Shown piece after piece: positions 10,340 to 51,996 of a stretch of DNA of 64,000 nt (position 1 is the first letter of the stretch; each line of letters starts with the position of its first letter). The DNA lies in contig NC_054552.1 of the NCBI RefSeq assembly GCF_017654505.1, positions 31,546,097 to 31,610,096 on the forward strand. The letters are read 5' to 3'. Made by a program: the position numbers and the translations under genes. Under the pieces are notes generated by a model. That model did not search any database. It was given only the letters and a program-made list of their open reading frames with translations, and was not told where the DNA came from. This DNA is from Polyodon spathula (taxonomy: Eukaryota > Chordata > Actinopteri > Acipenseriformes > Polyodontidae).

Positions 10340-13300
10340 GTAAGTGGGCGGCGCTTCTGAAAAGGCTCGCCGGCGTTGTCACGGTATGTTTTGATCCGCT
10401 ATGTTGCCGGAGCGTGTTGAGCTGTCACTGGGCTTGCTGGGAACCGTTGTGTTTCTGAGCTGACAGTATAAGTATTGACCGTCCTCGTTTTGCCTCGATG
10501 GCAGTGAACTGCACGGGCGTCGTTTTCTGAAACGAAAATCATCGTTGAAGACCTATTTTTACCACCGTGTGCTACTAGGACGATTGGACAATCCGAAGGT
10601 ATTTTGATCTAGTTTGGATCATGCCTGATGTGTGCATAGGGATGCGCTGCATGCTATGCGGATATACACGTGCTTTAGTTTCGAATGTATTTTTATTACC
10701 AGTACCGTTAAAAAAAAAAAAAAAACGAGTTCAGCGATTTCTGTTAATCTCAGTCTAGCTGTGAGCAAGGTGCTGGACGTACTTAATACACTCACCGAAG
10801 CACACTGGACATGAAAGCCGTCGTTATGTTGGGTTTGTCTTCATGTCAGTGTAGCAGCTAAGACGCAGACAAGCGCCGTCTGCTATTGACTCAGATTGGA
10901 AGCAGATGGCTTCGGTAAGCTTGGAACTGGACGACCTTAAATGCAGCATGTTATTTACTTAAACATCTTCGTATAGTCTCCGTGTTCAATCAGAGTGAGA
11001 GTAATGTAAGGCGATTAATCAGTCGGCCAGCCGGGTCCTTGGCTGGATTGGCGCAGCCCTGTGAAATTTGGTCTCGTTTATTTGAAAGCGTCATGTCAGT
11101 AAATAGCAGGGGCACAGTGACACCGCTGCCACGCGTTACGCGGAGTTATTTCTGGAACCAGCTCAGAGACGATTTACAACTGCAAGTGGGGTACTTCTAT
11201 TATTAGTGTGCTAAATCAAGTTAAATAAAATCAAGTTAACATAATTGATTGTTTAAACTAACCCGTTAAGTGCCATTGACCTCATTTGAGGACAGGCTGC
11301 TTTGTAATTTGTGGCGCATTTTTAACAGTCATCTACCTGCTAGTTTAATTTTCTCTTTAACGCTATTGTTATGATAACTTACTCTTGTGGAAACGTGTTT
11401 ACTTTCACTGCTTCAAGAGGGTTGAATGCTGTCTGAATAGGGAGTTGTGTATTTTTGCTCGAAGCTTTGCAAATACCGAAGGGGGTTTTTTGGTTACCAA
11501 AGGTTTGTTTTTGCAAATTTATAAACAAGTAGCTGGGCCCTAGAAAAACTCTCCTTTGCTGTCATGCAATAGTGGAGAATGTACTTGCATCTCCCCTTTT
11601 GAAAAGGTTCTGTTCTGCAAGTCCAGTGAAACAAGATTGCAGGGCTTCAGTTTCTGTGTGACAGGACTAGAGCAGTGTTGAAATCTGAGCTCTGAATTTA
11701 GGTGGGCTGCATTTGCCAAGTGGTACTGTAGGTCAGATCTGTCTATTTTATGCTTTGGGTCTGGTAATCATTTTGTAAATGGGGCACGCAGAGCTTATAA
11801 TTTCAAACAGTACTGAGGTTAAGCAGACTGCTTCATAGACACAATGTAGACGTGTTTATATTTGGGTTTGCCCTATAAATCCGTGTTGCAGATATACAGA
11901 AAAAGGGCTCTTTAGTCCACTCTGGCTGGCCAGTATGCCCTATAGACTTGGATTTCGATTTAGGAATTAGGAACTGAGGAATCAGTCATATTGTGTAATG
12001 GTATTAGTAAGGTTAGCAGTCACCTTATATCATGTTCATTGTAAAATTTGGCTGAAGACTATAGGCACACCCTTATTGAAGTGCTGTGCATATGTCACTA
12101 TGTCACTCCCAAGACAATTACTATTGAAAAGGTCTGGAAGGCGGTGTACCCATAGAGGAATCTGCTATCATTATACCATGAAAGTAGTTTTATTCATTTC
12201 ACAAAAATGTTGTGTACTTGTTGCTAAACCCCTTGTTACTAATTGAAGACATCAGGTTCCAGTGCCCTGTTCTTTTACTGGTGAACCCTTAGGATCAGGG
12301 TTAATGTTTTATTTAATAGGGCTGGCTCCAGGAAAAATGACATTGCTATTTTTTTTTTTAGAAAACAAACAATAAAAAGCTCTGTTGTTTGAGTAAAACA
12401 TGAGGTTTTAATGAAAGATTAAACTGTGTTTCTATATCACTGCGTGCTCTCGATGGATCGGTGATCCAAGGGCAACTCATTTGTTACTTTACTGGAGCAG
12501 GCAATGGTAAGAGCTGATAGGGAAATGAGCAGAATGAAGATTTCATTCATCACTTACCCAGAACTGAACTTTTTATATAGCCTGCTGTACCTGACTGGAG
12601 AATAGGGCGCTGCTACAGTAGTAAACTACAGTGTATGGACCTTTGCCTGTAGCTTCATAACTGAAGGTACTGGTATGTCCCCAAACTTCACTATGTATCT
12701 GAATGTATTACTAGGAACTTTGAGAGCACACCAATTTGCTTGGCCAAACGTGTTTTTTTAAAATTTGCGTTAAAGATAATTAGGTATTTTTCCATGTGCA
12801 ATTCTCCTAATGCAATTGGCATGTGCACATGGTGGTTGTATTTAAAAATAAATCTAATTCAAGTTGCATCGGTTTACTACGGCTTGTCTTTCTTATGTTG
12901 CTCAAGGTAAGGAATTCAGAAATATTTCATTTACCCCAGGGAAAATACATTACGGAATCCTGTTTCAGTGGCTTGAGGTATTGAATAAATTAAATACTGC
13001 ACCTGTATGCAGGGAAATCCAGCGGCCCTAAATCCTGAACTCACATAAAACAATTTGCCTGCCTGAATGGGGATTATAAGAGGAGTCACAAACAGAAGAC
13101 AGCAGAGTGATGGTGCTTCCTGGTGTCTGTGTCACTACTCCCTGCAGCAAACGTCACTCTCCTTGTCTTATATTCAGGTCACTCGCTAACCATCCAACCT
13201 CAAACAAAACCCACACTTGCAAACTGGACCAGTCAACCAAACACATTACTAGTTACTAGCTATTATAAAAGACAGTTTTGGCACCTGTTTTGGCACATTT

Positions 13301-15532
13301 CTCCTAATTATTGTTATTGTTATTTTTATTTTTTTCCCAGGTTCAAGGTCTAGCCTTCTTTAAATACGTTACACATAAATTAAATCATTGAAAATTCTAC
13401 TATTTAATGTATTTTGTGTGTAAGATTAGTAAAATGTGTCACATTTATACTAGTGTTTTATACTGTAAAAGCTTCAGTGTTTGATATAATCTTATTATTT
13501 CCTGCTCAAAGCCAGACTTAACTGGAGATCATCAAAAATCCCCCTGAGCTGTGAGAATTTCCTCGGGTTTGCCTGAGAGTCTCGATGTCTTTGTATGTTG
13601 GAGACCAGCAGCTTTTGACAGATGGGCTTACACTGAGGTGCCCTCGTAGAAAACTGCCAAATCCTGCTGGGTTCTTGGGAGCCCTCGGCAGACAGATTGC
13701 CCTTGATTTTGATTCTGGCTACTGAGGAACAAAAAATACTGTTTACTGTAAGAGCACCTGGGTTTTTAATGCAGGGTTGGCTATGCATCAATGATTATAG
13801 CACACTATTGGCACTAAACTGCAGGTTAGTATTTCCTGAAGTGAGACTGCAGAAAAAGCACAGAGTCAGGTGTGTGACATTAAGCACTGTGCTGGGTTTG
13901 TCTTAAGACCTGTTTAAGTACATGGTTTTTCCATCCCCAGTACACACAATATAATATCCCATACTGTTTTCTTCTCCTCAGCTATGGCCCAGTTCGATGT
14001 ACAGTAAGGTCAGTGTTAATTCAGCATTTCACATCCCCCTGGAGTGTCGTCACCACCAGCACAGTGTTCAGAGAAAATGACTGTCCTTGTCCCCACGCCC
14101 ACCATTGCATGGTCACAGTATTAGAATGGGCATGTTCTGGAGGCTGAGTGAAGACACCCAGACTGACAGGCACTGTAGGAGCTTGGGATGTTTGGAACAT
14201 GCCCTGCTTGCACAATACATTAAGGGGATCACGCAAGGTCAGTTAACTGCGCACACATGTTTAAAAGAGAGAAAAGACCTCAAGCAACCCATAAACATTT
14301 TGTTGTGATAAAGTACTTGTACTATTTTTGGTCAACTGATTTCAGCTTGTGACTTGTTCAGGTCATTCAGATATACAGTGTAAGGGCTAGACCGGTCCTA
14401 ATATTGTTGCGCATTTAACACTGATGTCAGATGTTGAAAAGATGATGTGCCATGATATACTGGTTCTTTGTCTTGCACAGCTCTACAGTAACTTGGTTCA
14501 TTTGAGTGCAGAAGCCCTCTTGAACACAGACCTGGAAACTTAAAAGCCCAAAGTATTTCGACTTTCTTGTTCTTTTGGTGCTGATTGCAGACTTTGCTTC
14601 AGCAATTCAGTGTTCATTTTTAACTTGCTCTGTTTAAACCAGAAGTAGCAGCTTACAAGAAAGACTATTATTAAAATACAAAAACGAAAGTGTTTTTCAA
14701 TAAGCTCTTCTTGATGTTTAGTTGCCTGGTCCACAAAGAAGTGGAACCGTTTTTCTACTCAAGGTTTCTTCATTTTTCAGGTTACAGTTAAAAGTCAAAA
14801 GATCAAGATTACGATACTATATACTGTGTCGTGTAAAGAAAGTTACACAATGAACTGTTAACACCCCAAGTGCTTTCCTGTATAATGTGATACATATATT
14901 TACCATATTCAGCTATAAACATCTTTTTATAAAGATTTCTTTTAGAACAGCATTAGTAAAGAAGCCACAGTAATGTGCAGTGGTTTTCTTCAAAACCAAT
15001 GACTTAATAGGGTGCAGTTGAATTTTGAAAGCTCTTCTGTTCTGCTAAATCTGTATGGAAGTAAGCTGGTTTCCGAGTCAGACTTGGCTGTCATTCTGTA
15101 TCCCTCTTAGACCGCTAGCAGCTGTCAGGACTGTTCTTGGCAGTGTGATAGGTTTGTAGTAAGTCCAGCACAGCCCATGGATGTCTCTAAAGTGCTCCGA
15201 TCCTTGCTTTTCATGGCACTGCTGTATATGCACAACTGGGAACAACCAAAGTGACGCATTTATGGCTCATGCTATAGTATTCTAAACGCCCTGTGAGATT
15301 ACTGCAGTGTACAGTGAACATTCAATACTTACTGATTGAACCAGGAGATTTACCCATTGAGACTGAGGCCTTGTTTACAAGGGGGTCCTGGAAAACAATA
15401 AAGAGACAGTTACAATGTATAAAAAGAAAATTGCAATGTACGAACAACACAGTAAAAACGTGTGTGGTTCAAACTTCAGTAGCACACAAATCAAAGAACA
15501 GAGTAAATAAGACATGTATCTGTTTGTTAATG

Positions 15533-15756
15533 TTGGAGGAGGCAGTGTGGTCCAGTGGTTAAAGTCCAGGGCTTGTAACCAGAATGTTGCCTGTTCAAAT
15601 CCTGCCTCTGCCACTGACTGACTCGCTGTCTGTGACCCTGAGCAAGTCACTTAACCTCCTTGTGCTCCATCCTGTTCTATTGTAAGTGACACTGCATATA
15701 GTTCACAGGTGGTCCACTATGAAAGGTGCTATATAAAAATAAAGTTATTATTATTA
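15533..15756 (+). mobile_element. tRNA-derived SINE with CORE/MIR-like body and L2-like tail
   Basis: The head has polymerase III boxes: A box TGGTCCAGTGG and B box GTTCAAATCC. The body contains GAGCAAGTCACTTAACCT, the segment characteristic of CORE-type (MIR-like) SINEs. The tail AGGTGCTATATAAA ends in an ATT repeat, as in L2-mobilised SINEs. Similar flanks TAATGTTGG and TAATGTGGA may be the target-site duplication. The 3' part recurs inverted at 49902-49970. Confidence 0.8.
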
Positions 15757-18700
15757 ATGTGGACTAGAGGAGAAGCATTGGCAGGAGGTTCTAAGCAATT
15801 CCCTAATCCAATCTTTAAAACCAGAGGAAAGATTGTCAGATTCCATCTTCATACTGTGATGGAAACAGTTCCACGTCTTCAGGAGTTCATATGCAAATAT
15901 ATTTTAATAAAAGTGCGCTGCAGTACCATTTACAAAATAATTCAAAATCAGCAGTTTTGTGGTGTCTGTTGCTGTTTATACATTCGAAGCTGAAGTTTCT
16001 GTGAGACACACAGTTAAGTCAGCAGAGAGGACTGATGTGTTTGGTCAACTCTTTTGCTGACATAAATCCAGTAAAACAGCTCAACTTGAAGTCACACCCA
16101 GCCTTAAAACTTCTCATAAGATTCCCAACCGTGAGATGTGATTTTACCCCTTAAAGTATGGTTATCTGAAGCAAGTATTTGGAAATCTCTTTTTTGCATT
16201 TCGCACTGTTTACGAAATTGGTGGTCACATGTCTGATGTGCAATGAATGAAGGAGTCAAAACTTCCTGATCAGGAGAATAAAAAAATAATAAAAAGCATG
16301 ATTGCATAAATATTTGCAGCCGGATAATGAGTTTGATGCAATAGGAATTGACGGTGATTATGAATGTGATAAACGATGCAAGTCTTGGTAAAGCAGGGTT
16401 AGAACAGTAGAAGATACTATAAGATAAGAAGATCTATAGTGAATATAACAAAGTTTCATTGAGACATGTTGCAGAGGAAGAAAGCAGCTGTGTTCCAGTT
16501 AATACCAAGGTAGGGCTTGGGTAGGGTATTGTTTCATATCCGATATGTATTCGCTACCGTAGTGGGTTGGGACTAAGCCAGAGCTCCTTGTTTAGAATAG
16601 CGGCTTGGCTCACTGTGTGGTCTTGGCTGGTTCTTTTAGCTCTGTGCCTGAAGCCTAGCCATCTGTAGAACTGGGTACTGTACAAGGAATACAAACATGG
16701 AAATGGGATCATTTGTTCAAATTCAAAGATTTTTTTTTTCAATTTTGGTATTGTTTAGGTCTCCAGAGGACAATTGTAATTTTTAAAAAATAATTTTAAT
16801 TGTTAAGACACACATTATTTTGGGGGAGGAAATAGACAGTGTACCAATCCTCATTTTCTTGCCCTTTTCAGTGTCATTGATATTGTACAGGGCAGAGAAT
16901 AAAGAGGGTGTTTTACCTTGTGTCTTCTCTTGTTTAATTTGTCACAGGTATAGTGGTTGCTTGTTGTTTCTTATGGGATGTATTGCAGAAGTAGTCATAC
17001 AGAAACCCACAGACATGTGATTTATACGATTTTGGAGTTAACTTCCTAAAATGTGTGGCAGCATGACTGCTGCCTGTATCGTTTGAGTGCACTTAACGTT
17101 CTGATATTGTCACCTGCAGTATTGCCTACTTCTATTGCAGTGTCAGTGCAGAGCTGCTGTTCCCTAAATTCATTGCTGTCCACTTGTTGAAAGACAAGTT
17201 TTGTGGCATGGTGCGCTCAGTTTGATTTCCAGAGAACAATTCCTAATTTTAGACGTGGTGGTATTCAGCTTTGATGCATGCTTTTTTTGATAGCCCAAAT
17301 ATACAGATGCACAGGTGCAACACACAATTTTCATTGAACATGCAATACTAAGAAGCTGTACAGTAGTACAATAGTTACAGCAGTGTCCTTACAACAGCCT
17401 GCACAAGTCTGGTGTATTTAAAAGGACCTAAAGCTGAGCTACTATTTTTTGGATGCAATTTTGGTTTACTTTTACAAAACCGCACATGCTGCTTTATGGG
17501 ATGGGGGGAATTCATTGAGGTGATGTTTTCCCCCTAGGGAACTCTTAACACAGTTCACAGTATGTAGGCAGAGAGCTTGGTATGAATCAACAGGATGTGA
17601 ACATTAGGGTGCATTTTGTTAACCAGCAGGTAGAAACAGTTTTGCTTTTTTCCAGACATTTGCAGTGGACAAGAACAAAAAACATCAGCTTGTAGCAGAT
17701 GTGCTGATGCCGTTGTTGTAAAAACTAATTTGGCTTTTCTTATGATGCCGTTTGTAAAACTTCCTGAATGAGCCCAGACATAATTCCCAGCTTAATTCTC
17801 AGCTTTTTCACTGGTGCCGGAAGGATATGAACATCTGTCTGGTAACGTCACATAGCAAATGCTTAAGGGTTCTTTTAGATGAGGTAAATGCCAAGTGTCT
17901 TCGGATTTCTCCCAAGTCCTGTCTCAGTTCAGGACTGCAGATTTAGTGCTGTCTCCAAGAAAGAGGGTTTGTGCTTTTTAACCAAAACTCTTCTAATTGA
18001 AATCCTGCTATAGTGTTGTGTGCCTGCAATGTACAACAGATTCCGTTTGTGTTCTTTCAGTACTGTGTTCCATATCAAGGACTATGATATGTCTTGTATT
18101 ACTGAGATTGTAGATTGGTGAGTCAGCCCTTCACATGTTGTTGGAGTGTGTTGTGGATTACAGTATCATTGGGTGGTGCTGTTTTTGGACAGATTGAAGT
18201 TTGGAGTCCTTTTAAACAAGGCTCCCACCCTAACGGCACTAATCCAGGTCATCAAAAAACAGCAGGCTGCCAGTATCCAAATATTGTTCACCATGGACTG
18301 CCGGAATTTCTAACGGATGGATTTGTATTGTATTGGCAGGGCTATGTGCTGTCCACAGCTTCGTTTTGTCCAAATATCTGTTCCTAATCTAATTCCCTGG
18401 AAAGCACTATAGATCAAGGGCTCCATGACCTTAAACATACTTTTGTGCAAATCTCAGTTTACACAGTTCTGTCAATAGGGAGACTGCTGCAGATTTATGT
18501 TGCTTCTACCATAGCTTCTTCACTGACCATTTTATATTGGCTTTGCAATGTTTATTGTGCTCAATTACTTGCTATGCTAATAAACTGGCTGTTCAGTATG
18601 TCAGAACGAGATGTCACTTTTTGTCCTTAAAAAAGAGGCTTACTGTACTGCATGGTGCAGGATAATGGATAATGCTGTACTGAGAACACAGGTTTATTCA

Positions 18701-18899
18701 GTCGAGGTGGGTATGGGTGGCACCATTCATTCATTCTTGTGTTAATACAGTCACACATGCCACTGAGACTGAATACGGAAGATAATATAGACTGTAGGCT
18801 TTATGTTGAAAATTTGAGACTATACTGTATTGTTTTGCAGAAACAGCCACCAAATATTTTGATAGAGTCCACTTACTACCCCAATATGTATAAAACCGA

Positions 18900-19324
18900 A
18901 TTTAAAGGCTACATAAGGACCTTTTTTGTTGTGTAATTTTTTTTTTTTTTTTTTTTTTTTTACATTTTGACAACTTTTTTAAAACTGTTTTAAATTGCAT
19001 TCCCTGTCTCAAGATGGCTTCCCATGTGCCTGTATGGACTGCTCAGAACTACATTTCCCATCATCCTCCTGCTCACATATGTAACTGAGATGGGTTTACC
19101 AGGGAGCAGGAGGATGATGGGAAATGTAGTTCTGAGAGGTCCATGCGGGTACATGGGAAGCCATCTTGAGGCAGGGAATGCAATTTAAAAGTTTAAAGTG
19201 GTCAAAATGTAAAAAAAAATTAATACATAAAAAAAAAACTACACACAACTTACGAGAACAGTTGTGGCAACACATGGGAACATGTAACACAATAAAATAA
19301 AAAGGTCCTTATGTACCCTTTAAA
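18900..19324. mobile_element. Long palindromic (foldback) element
   Basis: Two arms of about 200 bases are inverted copies: TTTAAAGGCTACATAAGGAC at the left is mirrored by GGTCCTTATGTACCCTTTAAA at the right. AGATGGCTTCCCATGT and ACTACATTTCCCATCATCCT recur inverted around a centre near 19085. Each arm has a T-rich (left) or A-rich (right) stretch. It is probably a non-autonomous DNA transposon. No coding sequence. The superfamily is not determined. Confidence 0.8.
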
Positions 19325-19681
19325 TTGTGTCAAACCCATCTGAGCTGTATTTATGGTACGTTGTCTGACGAGCTGTTGACTTCGATTACAATCATCACTC
19401 CTGCTGTGATTGGCACTGCTGACCTTAAGAAAAGGCAAGGCCAATTTAAATGCCAGCTAAAATGTCAGATTGCTCTAAAGAAAACTACAGCAGGCAAGCT
19501 ATATAGTAAGCCAAACCATGATAATGAGTTTTGCGTTTTTCTGTCCTGCGGAAGCAGTCTGGGATATCATAGTGCATGGATTGGTGCCTCAGACGTATCA
19601 CAGGCTGAAAGAATGACCCGGCCGCTGGAGTCAGGAGAGGGTTGTTCTTTTTCTGATTGTTTTTAAAACCTGTGCTTACAG

Positions 19682-47744
<28,063 letters not shown>

Positions 47745-48603
47745 AAACCACCCCCACCACACGAGGCCGCGCTGTACAGACAGAAACGCAGCCCAGCGTC
47801 ATCAGGCAGATGTTTAAAGCTGACTTCCTGTGTGCAAGTCAAGAAAAAACAACAATGCAAGAACAGCTAGACGCAACTCTTAAAATACTGTCAAAATAAT
47901 ATACAGCGTTAGGTCAAAAGTGAAGCTTACCATTTCACGTTTCTGACACTGGCAGTACAGTGTGAAACGCACAGCATTCAGATGCTGTTTCAGCCTGTTA
48001 CATGTGCTGTTTGCTTTTCTTAAATGTACAGTATTGGAACTGAATGTCCTTTAAACAACATCACAAAAAGTGTGTTGAAAACAATGCAACTGTATATACT
48101 ACATTAGAGCCTTTTTATAAATGAGCATTTGTACTATATAGCGATATCATAATTGCAATATTGTACCTAATTACTCAACTATTTATATAACCGACATTAT
48201 TTATTTCAAAACGTTTTGCTTGTAGTTTATGTTATCGCTGATCAGCTCCTATACATTTATAATATAGGGGGTGTGGATTTAGTAGCAGGTCCTTGGGTAC
48301 GCAGGTATATACGCACTTACGTCATACTTCCATTTTTATTAAAGCTTATCGAATTGTGTTGAAACTTGGTACGGTCATTCCTTGGTAGGTGTTATGCACA
48401 TAGGTCATAGTGAGTAAATCTTGGAAGCCGCTTGTTCAGATTTTATTACGTTTGTGTTAATGTTTGCTACAGGAAGCTGTTTAACAAAATGCAAGTACAG
48501 GTTATGATGACTTCCTTTCTGACGACTGATTGGCAGAAGGCTGTCTTTGATAGATTTTGAAGAAACTTGAATTGGCCACGATGAGATGTTTTTGTCCATG
48601 ATG

Positions 48604-48943
48604 TACAGCTACTGACAAAAGTTTTGCATCACCTAGAATTTTAGGATTGAGACGTAATTAAAAAAACAAAAAAAAACAAAAAAAAAACGTGTGAACATCA
48701 TTTTGATATTTTATTTAACATCATTTAATCAAGGAAACTACAAAATGATAACAGTAGTACAGACATTTCGAAATCTCACTTTTTTCAATTTGTGTCAGTT
48801 TTTCATTAAGTATATGGGGAAAACTGCAAAGCGGTGTGTAATTCAATATGTTAAAGTAACATTATTCAGCAGGTTTCATTCGACTTTGTGAAGCAAAATG
48901 ATTCATTCTAGAGGCTGATGCAAATCCTTTAGCCATGGCTGGA
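48604..48943. mobile_element. Tc1/mariner-like MITE, copy 1
   Basis: The left end TACAGCTACTGACAAAAG with TTTTGCATCACC is mirrored at the right by GATGCAAATCCTTTAGCCAT. The interior matches the element at 53664-53986 in reverse orientation. It begins with TA, as expected for Tc1/mariner target sites. There is no transposase. Confidence 0.75.
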
Positions 48944-49901
48944 TGTATGCATGTTACAGACAGCAAGTACCAGTGCTAACCACCTTGAAGGCTGGTAGTT
49001 GCTGCAGTTTGTTAAATGCAAATCTACTACAAGCAGCTCCTGTTCCAGCACAGAATAGTCACTTTTTCATTCTGCTTGGACCCGCTCGCTGATCAGTGGC
49101 AGCACAAATGTACGTTTCTAATTTGTTTTATTAAAATTGTACAGACTTTTTAGCAGGGATTTACCTAGTGAGTTATAAAAATATTCGAGGTAAACTCAAT
49201 GCTTTTAAACGTTAAAGTCCTGGTACTATATTTGAGGCATTCGTGTACACTGTAGTCTAACAGTATGCTTGAAACGGGTACACATGTATGCAGTGCAATA
49301 CTTAATGTGTTCCAGTATGTCGCGTGGTTACTGCTGGAGCTCCCAGGGTTTAGAAATGGTACAGTTAATCCAGTGATGCTTTTGTCACTGCCAGTAATCA
49401 AACACAGGAACATCAAAAGTGCATGATACTACAGCAGTGCCCTTGCTCTTGTAGCTCATTAGATTGGGCAAACTGAGGAGAGTCGACATTCTTGTAAATC
49501 CTTTCTCAGACTTCAGAGTTCAGTTCCCCTGCTCTAGAGATGCCCGCTGCTTACTAATCCATCGCACATTTTAATAGACCTCTCAATTACATTGGTTGTT
49601 CCGAAACATTGTATAAGCATTGGTTTGTCATGATACACAATGATTTGTTTTAGTAGCATCTCCGAATGCCAAAACGGCCAGATGACTTTAATATTATCCT
49701 CGGTTTTCAGTTCATACTTTAGAAAACCAAAAACGGTATGTCAAGGTTTTTGTTGCTTAAAAAGGTAAAAGGTACAAGTATTGAATATGTGGGCTAATGG
49801 TGGTATGGGTCATAATAATACAGCAATACTTTGAATCCTTAAGTTGATTTTTACAGGGTTCTTATGTATGCTTTGTAAATGCTGTTAGGTCAATCAGTAT
49901 T

Positions 49902-49970
49902 TGTTTTATATCGCGCCTTTCATAGTGGACCACTATCACAAAGCGCTGGAAGTGAGGAACAATGCACAGT
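49902..49970 (-). mobile_element. 3' fragment of the SINE family at 15533-15756 (inverted)
   Basis: GCGCCTTTCATAGTGGACCAC is, in reverse, nearly the same as GTGGTCCACTATGAAAGGTG in the tail of the SINE at 15533. Only the 3' part is preserved, as usual for 5'-truncated insertions. Confidence 0.7.
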
Positions 49971-51015
49971 ACATTAAATACAGTGAAATACAGGGGATAT
50001 CACATTAAATAAAAACAGTAAAAAAAATAAAAAATAGTTTCATTCTGTTTTTTGAAACATTATGCATTGCCATTTCACAGTACTGGTTGTACTGAATCCA
50101 ACCTTACTGTGTGTTTATTAGTGGTTTATTTAAGATGTGTGTTTATTATTAATCAATTTGAAGTGTAAAATTGCAGAAGATGCTGCATTGAGGATCTTTC
50201 AGAATTCAGGTTGGCATTAGTAAAGACCCTTTAAAAATATGAATGTACTGCCCAACATAAAATGTATGTATATTAGTGTTAACAAAATAGATTTATTTGG
50301 GTACAGTCAGGTGTGGAAGGAGTCTCTAACACAGTGTAGCCAAACCCACATTTCTTCAAAGTTCTAGATTCTTTGTTTTTTGTTTTCTAATTGCTTCATT
50401 CAAATTGCACATTACCCGCAGAGGCGATCTTAAGAAAGAGGATGATAAGCATGCTGGGAAAGCGTTCTGGTTTAATATGCTTAGCTCCATGTATAAACCA
50501 GCAGGATGAGCTGCTCTTAAGAGGCAGGTCAGATGAGCGCTGGTCACATCACTGAAGCACAGCAGAGTGCAGATCTGATGCGAAACCCAGTTCTTCTTGC
50601 ACTTGCTTTGAAACACCGAGACTCAGAACAAGTGCTGTGATTCAGATGTGTTTCACTCTTCTGCACCCATACATGATTTGATAATAATAGCTAATTCCCA
50701 TTTGACCAATTACCCAAAGTGGAATATATATTAAATATGTGTATTAAAACATAAGACCCCAGTTACTGAAGTCTTGTGGTTCTCAAATATGTACTGTAAA
50801 AAGAAACATATCTCACTCCTGAATTTTTCAATGTAGGTACTTATGTCATTGTAAATTTCATGAGCTCTTTGTCTGAAATAAATACAAAATTGTACCTTTT
50901 TTAATCCTTCAGTGTTTTGCCGTTTACAGAACTGTACAGAAAGCAATGACCCTTCAAGACAATGTCATGAAATGTATTTTGACTGCATTTGCATGGTCAA
51001 CTTTGTAATTCTGTA

Positions 51016-51021
51016 AATAAA
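51016..51021 (+). terminator. DENND4A: Candidate polyadenylation signal of DENND4A
   Basis: AATAAA followed within 30 bases by a T-rich stretch (TTTTTTCTTTCTTG). It is the best-formed signal in the 3' flank. Confidence 0.4.
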
Positions 51022-51140
51022 ATCACTCATACCATAGACATTTTTTCTTTCTTGCAAATGTTTCAGACATGAATCAACAGATTAATTGCACTGTTTAAAA
51101 ATGTCATAAATAAATACAACTTTTACCAATCTTATTTTGA

Positions 51141-51142
<2 letters not shown>

Positions 51143-51208
<66 letters not shown>
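51143..51208. repeat. (AT)n microsatellite
   Basis: About 66 bases of pure AT just beyond the candidate 3' end of DENND4A. Confidence 0.95.
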
Positions 51209-51214
<6 letters not shown>

Positions 51215-51274
51215 TGTTATAAAACTACCTGTATTGAAAAGCAGTGCACATGATTCATTAAAGAAAATGAAGGA

Positions 51275-51495
51275 CCAAATTAATTTCTTTGAAAATATCA
51301 GAACACAAGCTGTATTTATTTATGTGATTCATTACATTTAGACTTAGCTTTTGCAATAAACAACATCGGAGTAAGTTATTGTAGCAATATAGTTAGAGAA
51401 AATTTTAATAACACGCAGATGCCAGTTAAAAATGCTTCAAAAATGTCAAAGTCGCCAGTCCTCAAATGAGGACAATAGCACTTGGAGTAGCAGTT
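51275..51495 (-). repeat. Interspersed repeat (same family as 46606-46890, inverted)
   Basis: ATTAATTTCTTTGAAAATATC, AACACAAGCTGTATTTATTT and TCCTCAAATGAGGACAATAG correspond in reverse to 46606-46890. A near-palindrome TCCTCAAATGAGGA lies at the right end. Confidence 0.6.
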
Positions 51496-51960
51496 CTATC
51501 TGTAGATGGTCCACACAGACGCACACCTGTTAATTTTTAATTGTTTTAAGGTGCCATGTTGACCTAAGCTGGGGTTTTTTTCACAGGGGCTCAGGCAAAG
51601 CTTCAGTTCTGTTTGCAACATTTCACATTACAAAAAAAGAAATCACAAAACCAAAAAGTCCGCACAACCTTCAAGGTAAATCCATCAGATACCATTGCGT
51701 TCTCGTCCCCTGGTTTATTATGCAATTAAAACCTGCATTACCTTGTTTGTCTATATCTTTCCTAAATTGAGATTACAATGCAGCACCCTTTTAGAGGGCT
51801 AATGCTCTGTGTTACTACACATGCACCTCCCTGTGATCACATTTTCAGTTCACAACCAAAGTACAGCGAAGGTTGATAAGTTACAGCCATTCTTGCAAGC
51901 AATTAAAAACAAGTTCTGTGGTTTGGGTTAAAGGAGTGCCAACACTTCAAACCAAAATTA

Positions 51961-51996
<36 letters not shown>

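Larger units (their letters stand above)
10080..10400 (+). promoter_or_regulatory. DENND4A: DENND4A CpG-rich promoter and transcription start region
   Basis: G+C and CpG content rise sharply over about 300 bp, unlike the AT-rich surroundings. The region contains CAAAATGGCG at 10211-10220, the downstream YY1-type element found near start sites of TATA-less housekeeping promoters. No TATA box is evident. Two telomere-like TTAGGG units occur near 10118-10133. Orientation and position 5' of the first DENND4A coding exon make this the likely promoter. Confidence 0.7.
10340..19681 (+). other. DENND4A: DENND4A intron 1
   Basis: A 9.3-kb intron between the non-coding exon and the first coding exon. 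It contains a fragment of a short interspersed repeat near 11262-11345, a tRNA-derived SINE at 15533-15756 and a long palindromic element at 18900-19324. I saw no additional exon with convincing splice sites, though a second non-coding exon could be missed. Confidence 0.6.
47745..51040 (+). other. DENND4A: DENND4A 3' untranslated region (extent uncertain)
   Basis: No gene follows the stop codon for several kilobases. Possible polyadenylation signals include ATTAAA near 48338 and AATAAA at 51016-51021; the latter is the strongest and would give a 3.3-kb 3' UTR. If so, it contains a MITE at 48604-48943 and an inverted SINE fragment at 49902-49970. A shorter UTR ending near 48.4 kb is equally possible. 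Confidence 0.45.

Noticed and set aside
10060..10458. 132-codon plus-strand ORF in the CpG island
   Set aside because: It is open because the sequence is GC-rich. It crosses the promoter and the likely exon 1 donor and resembles no protein.
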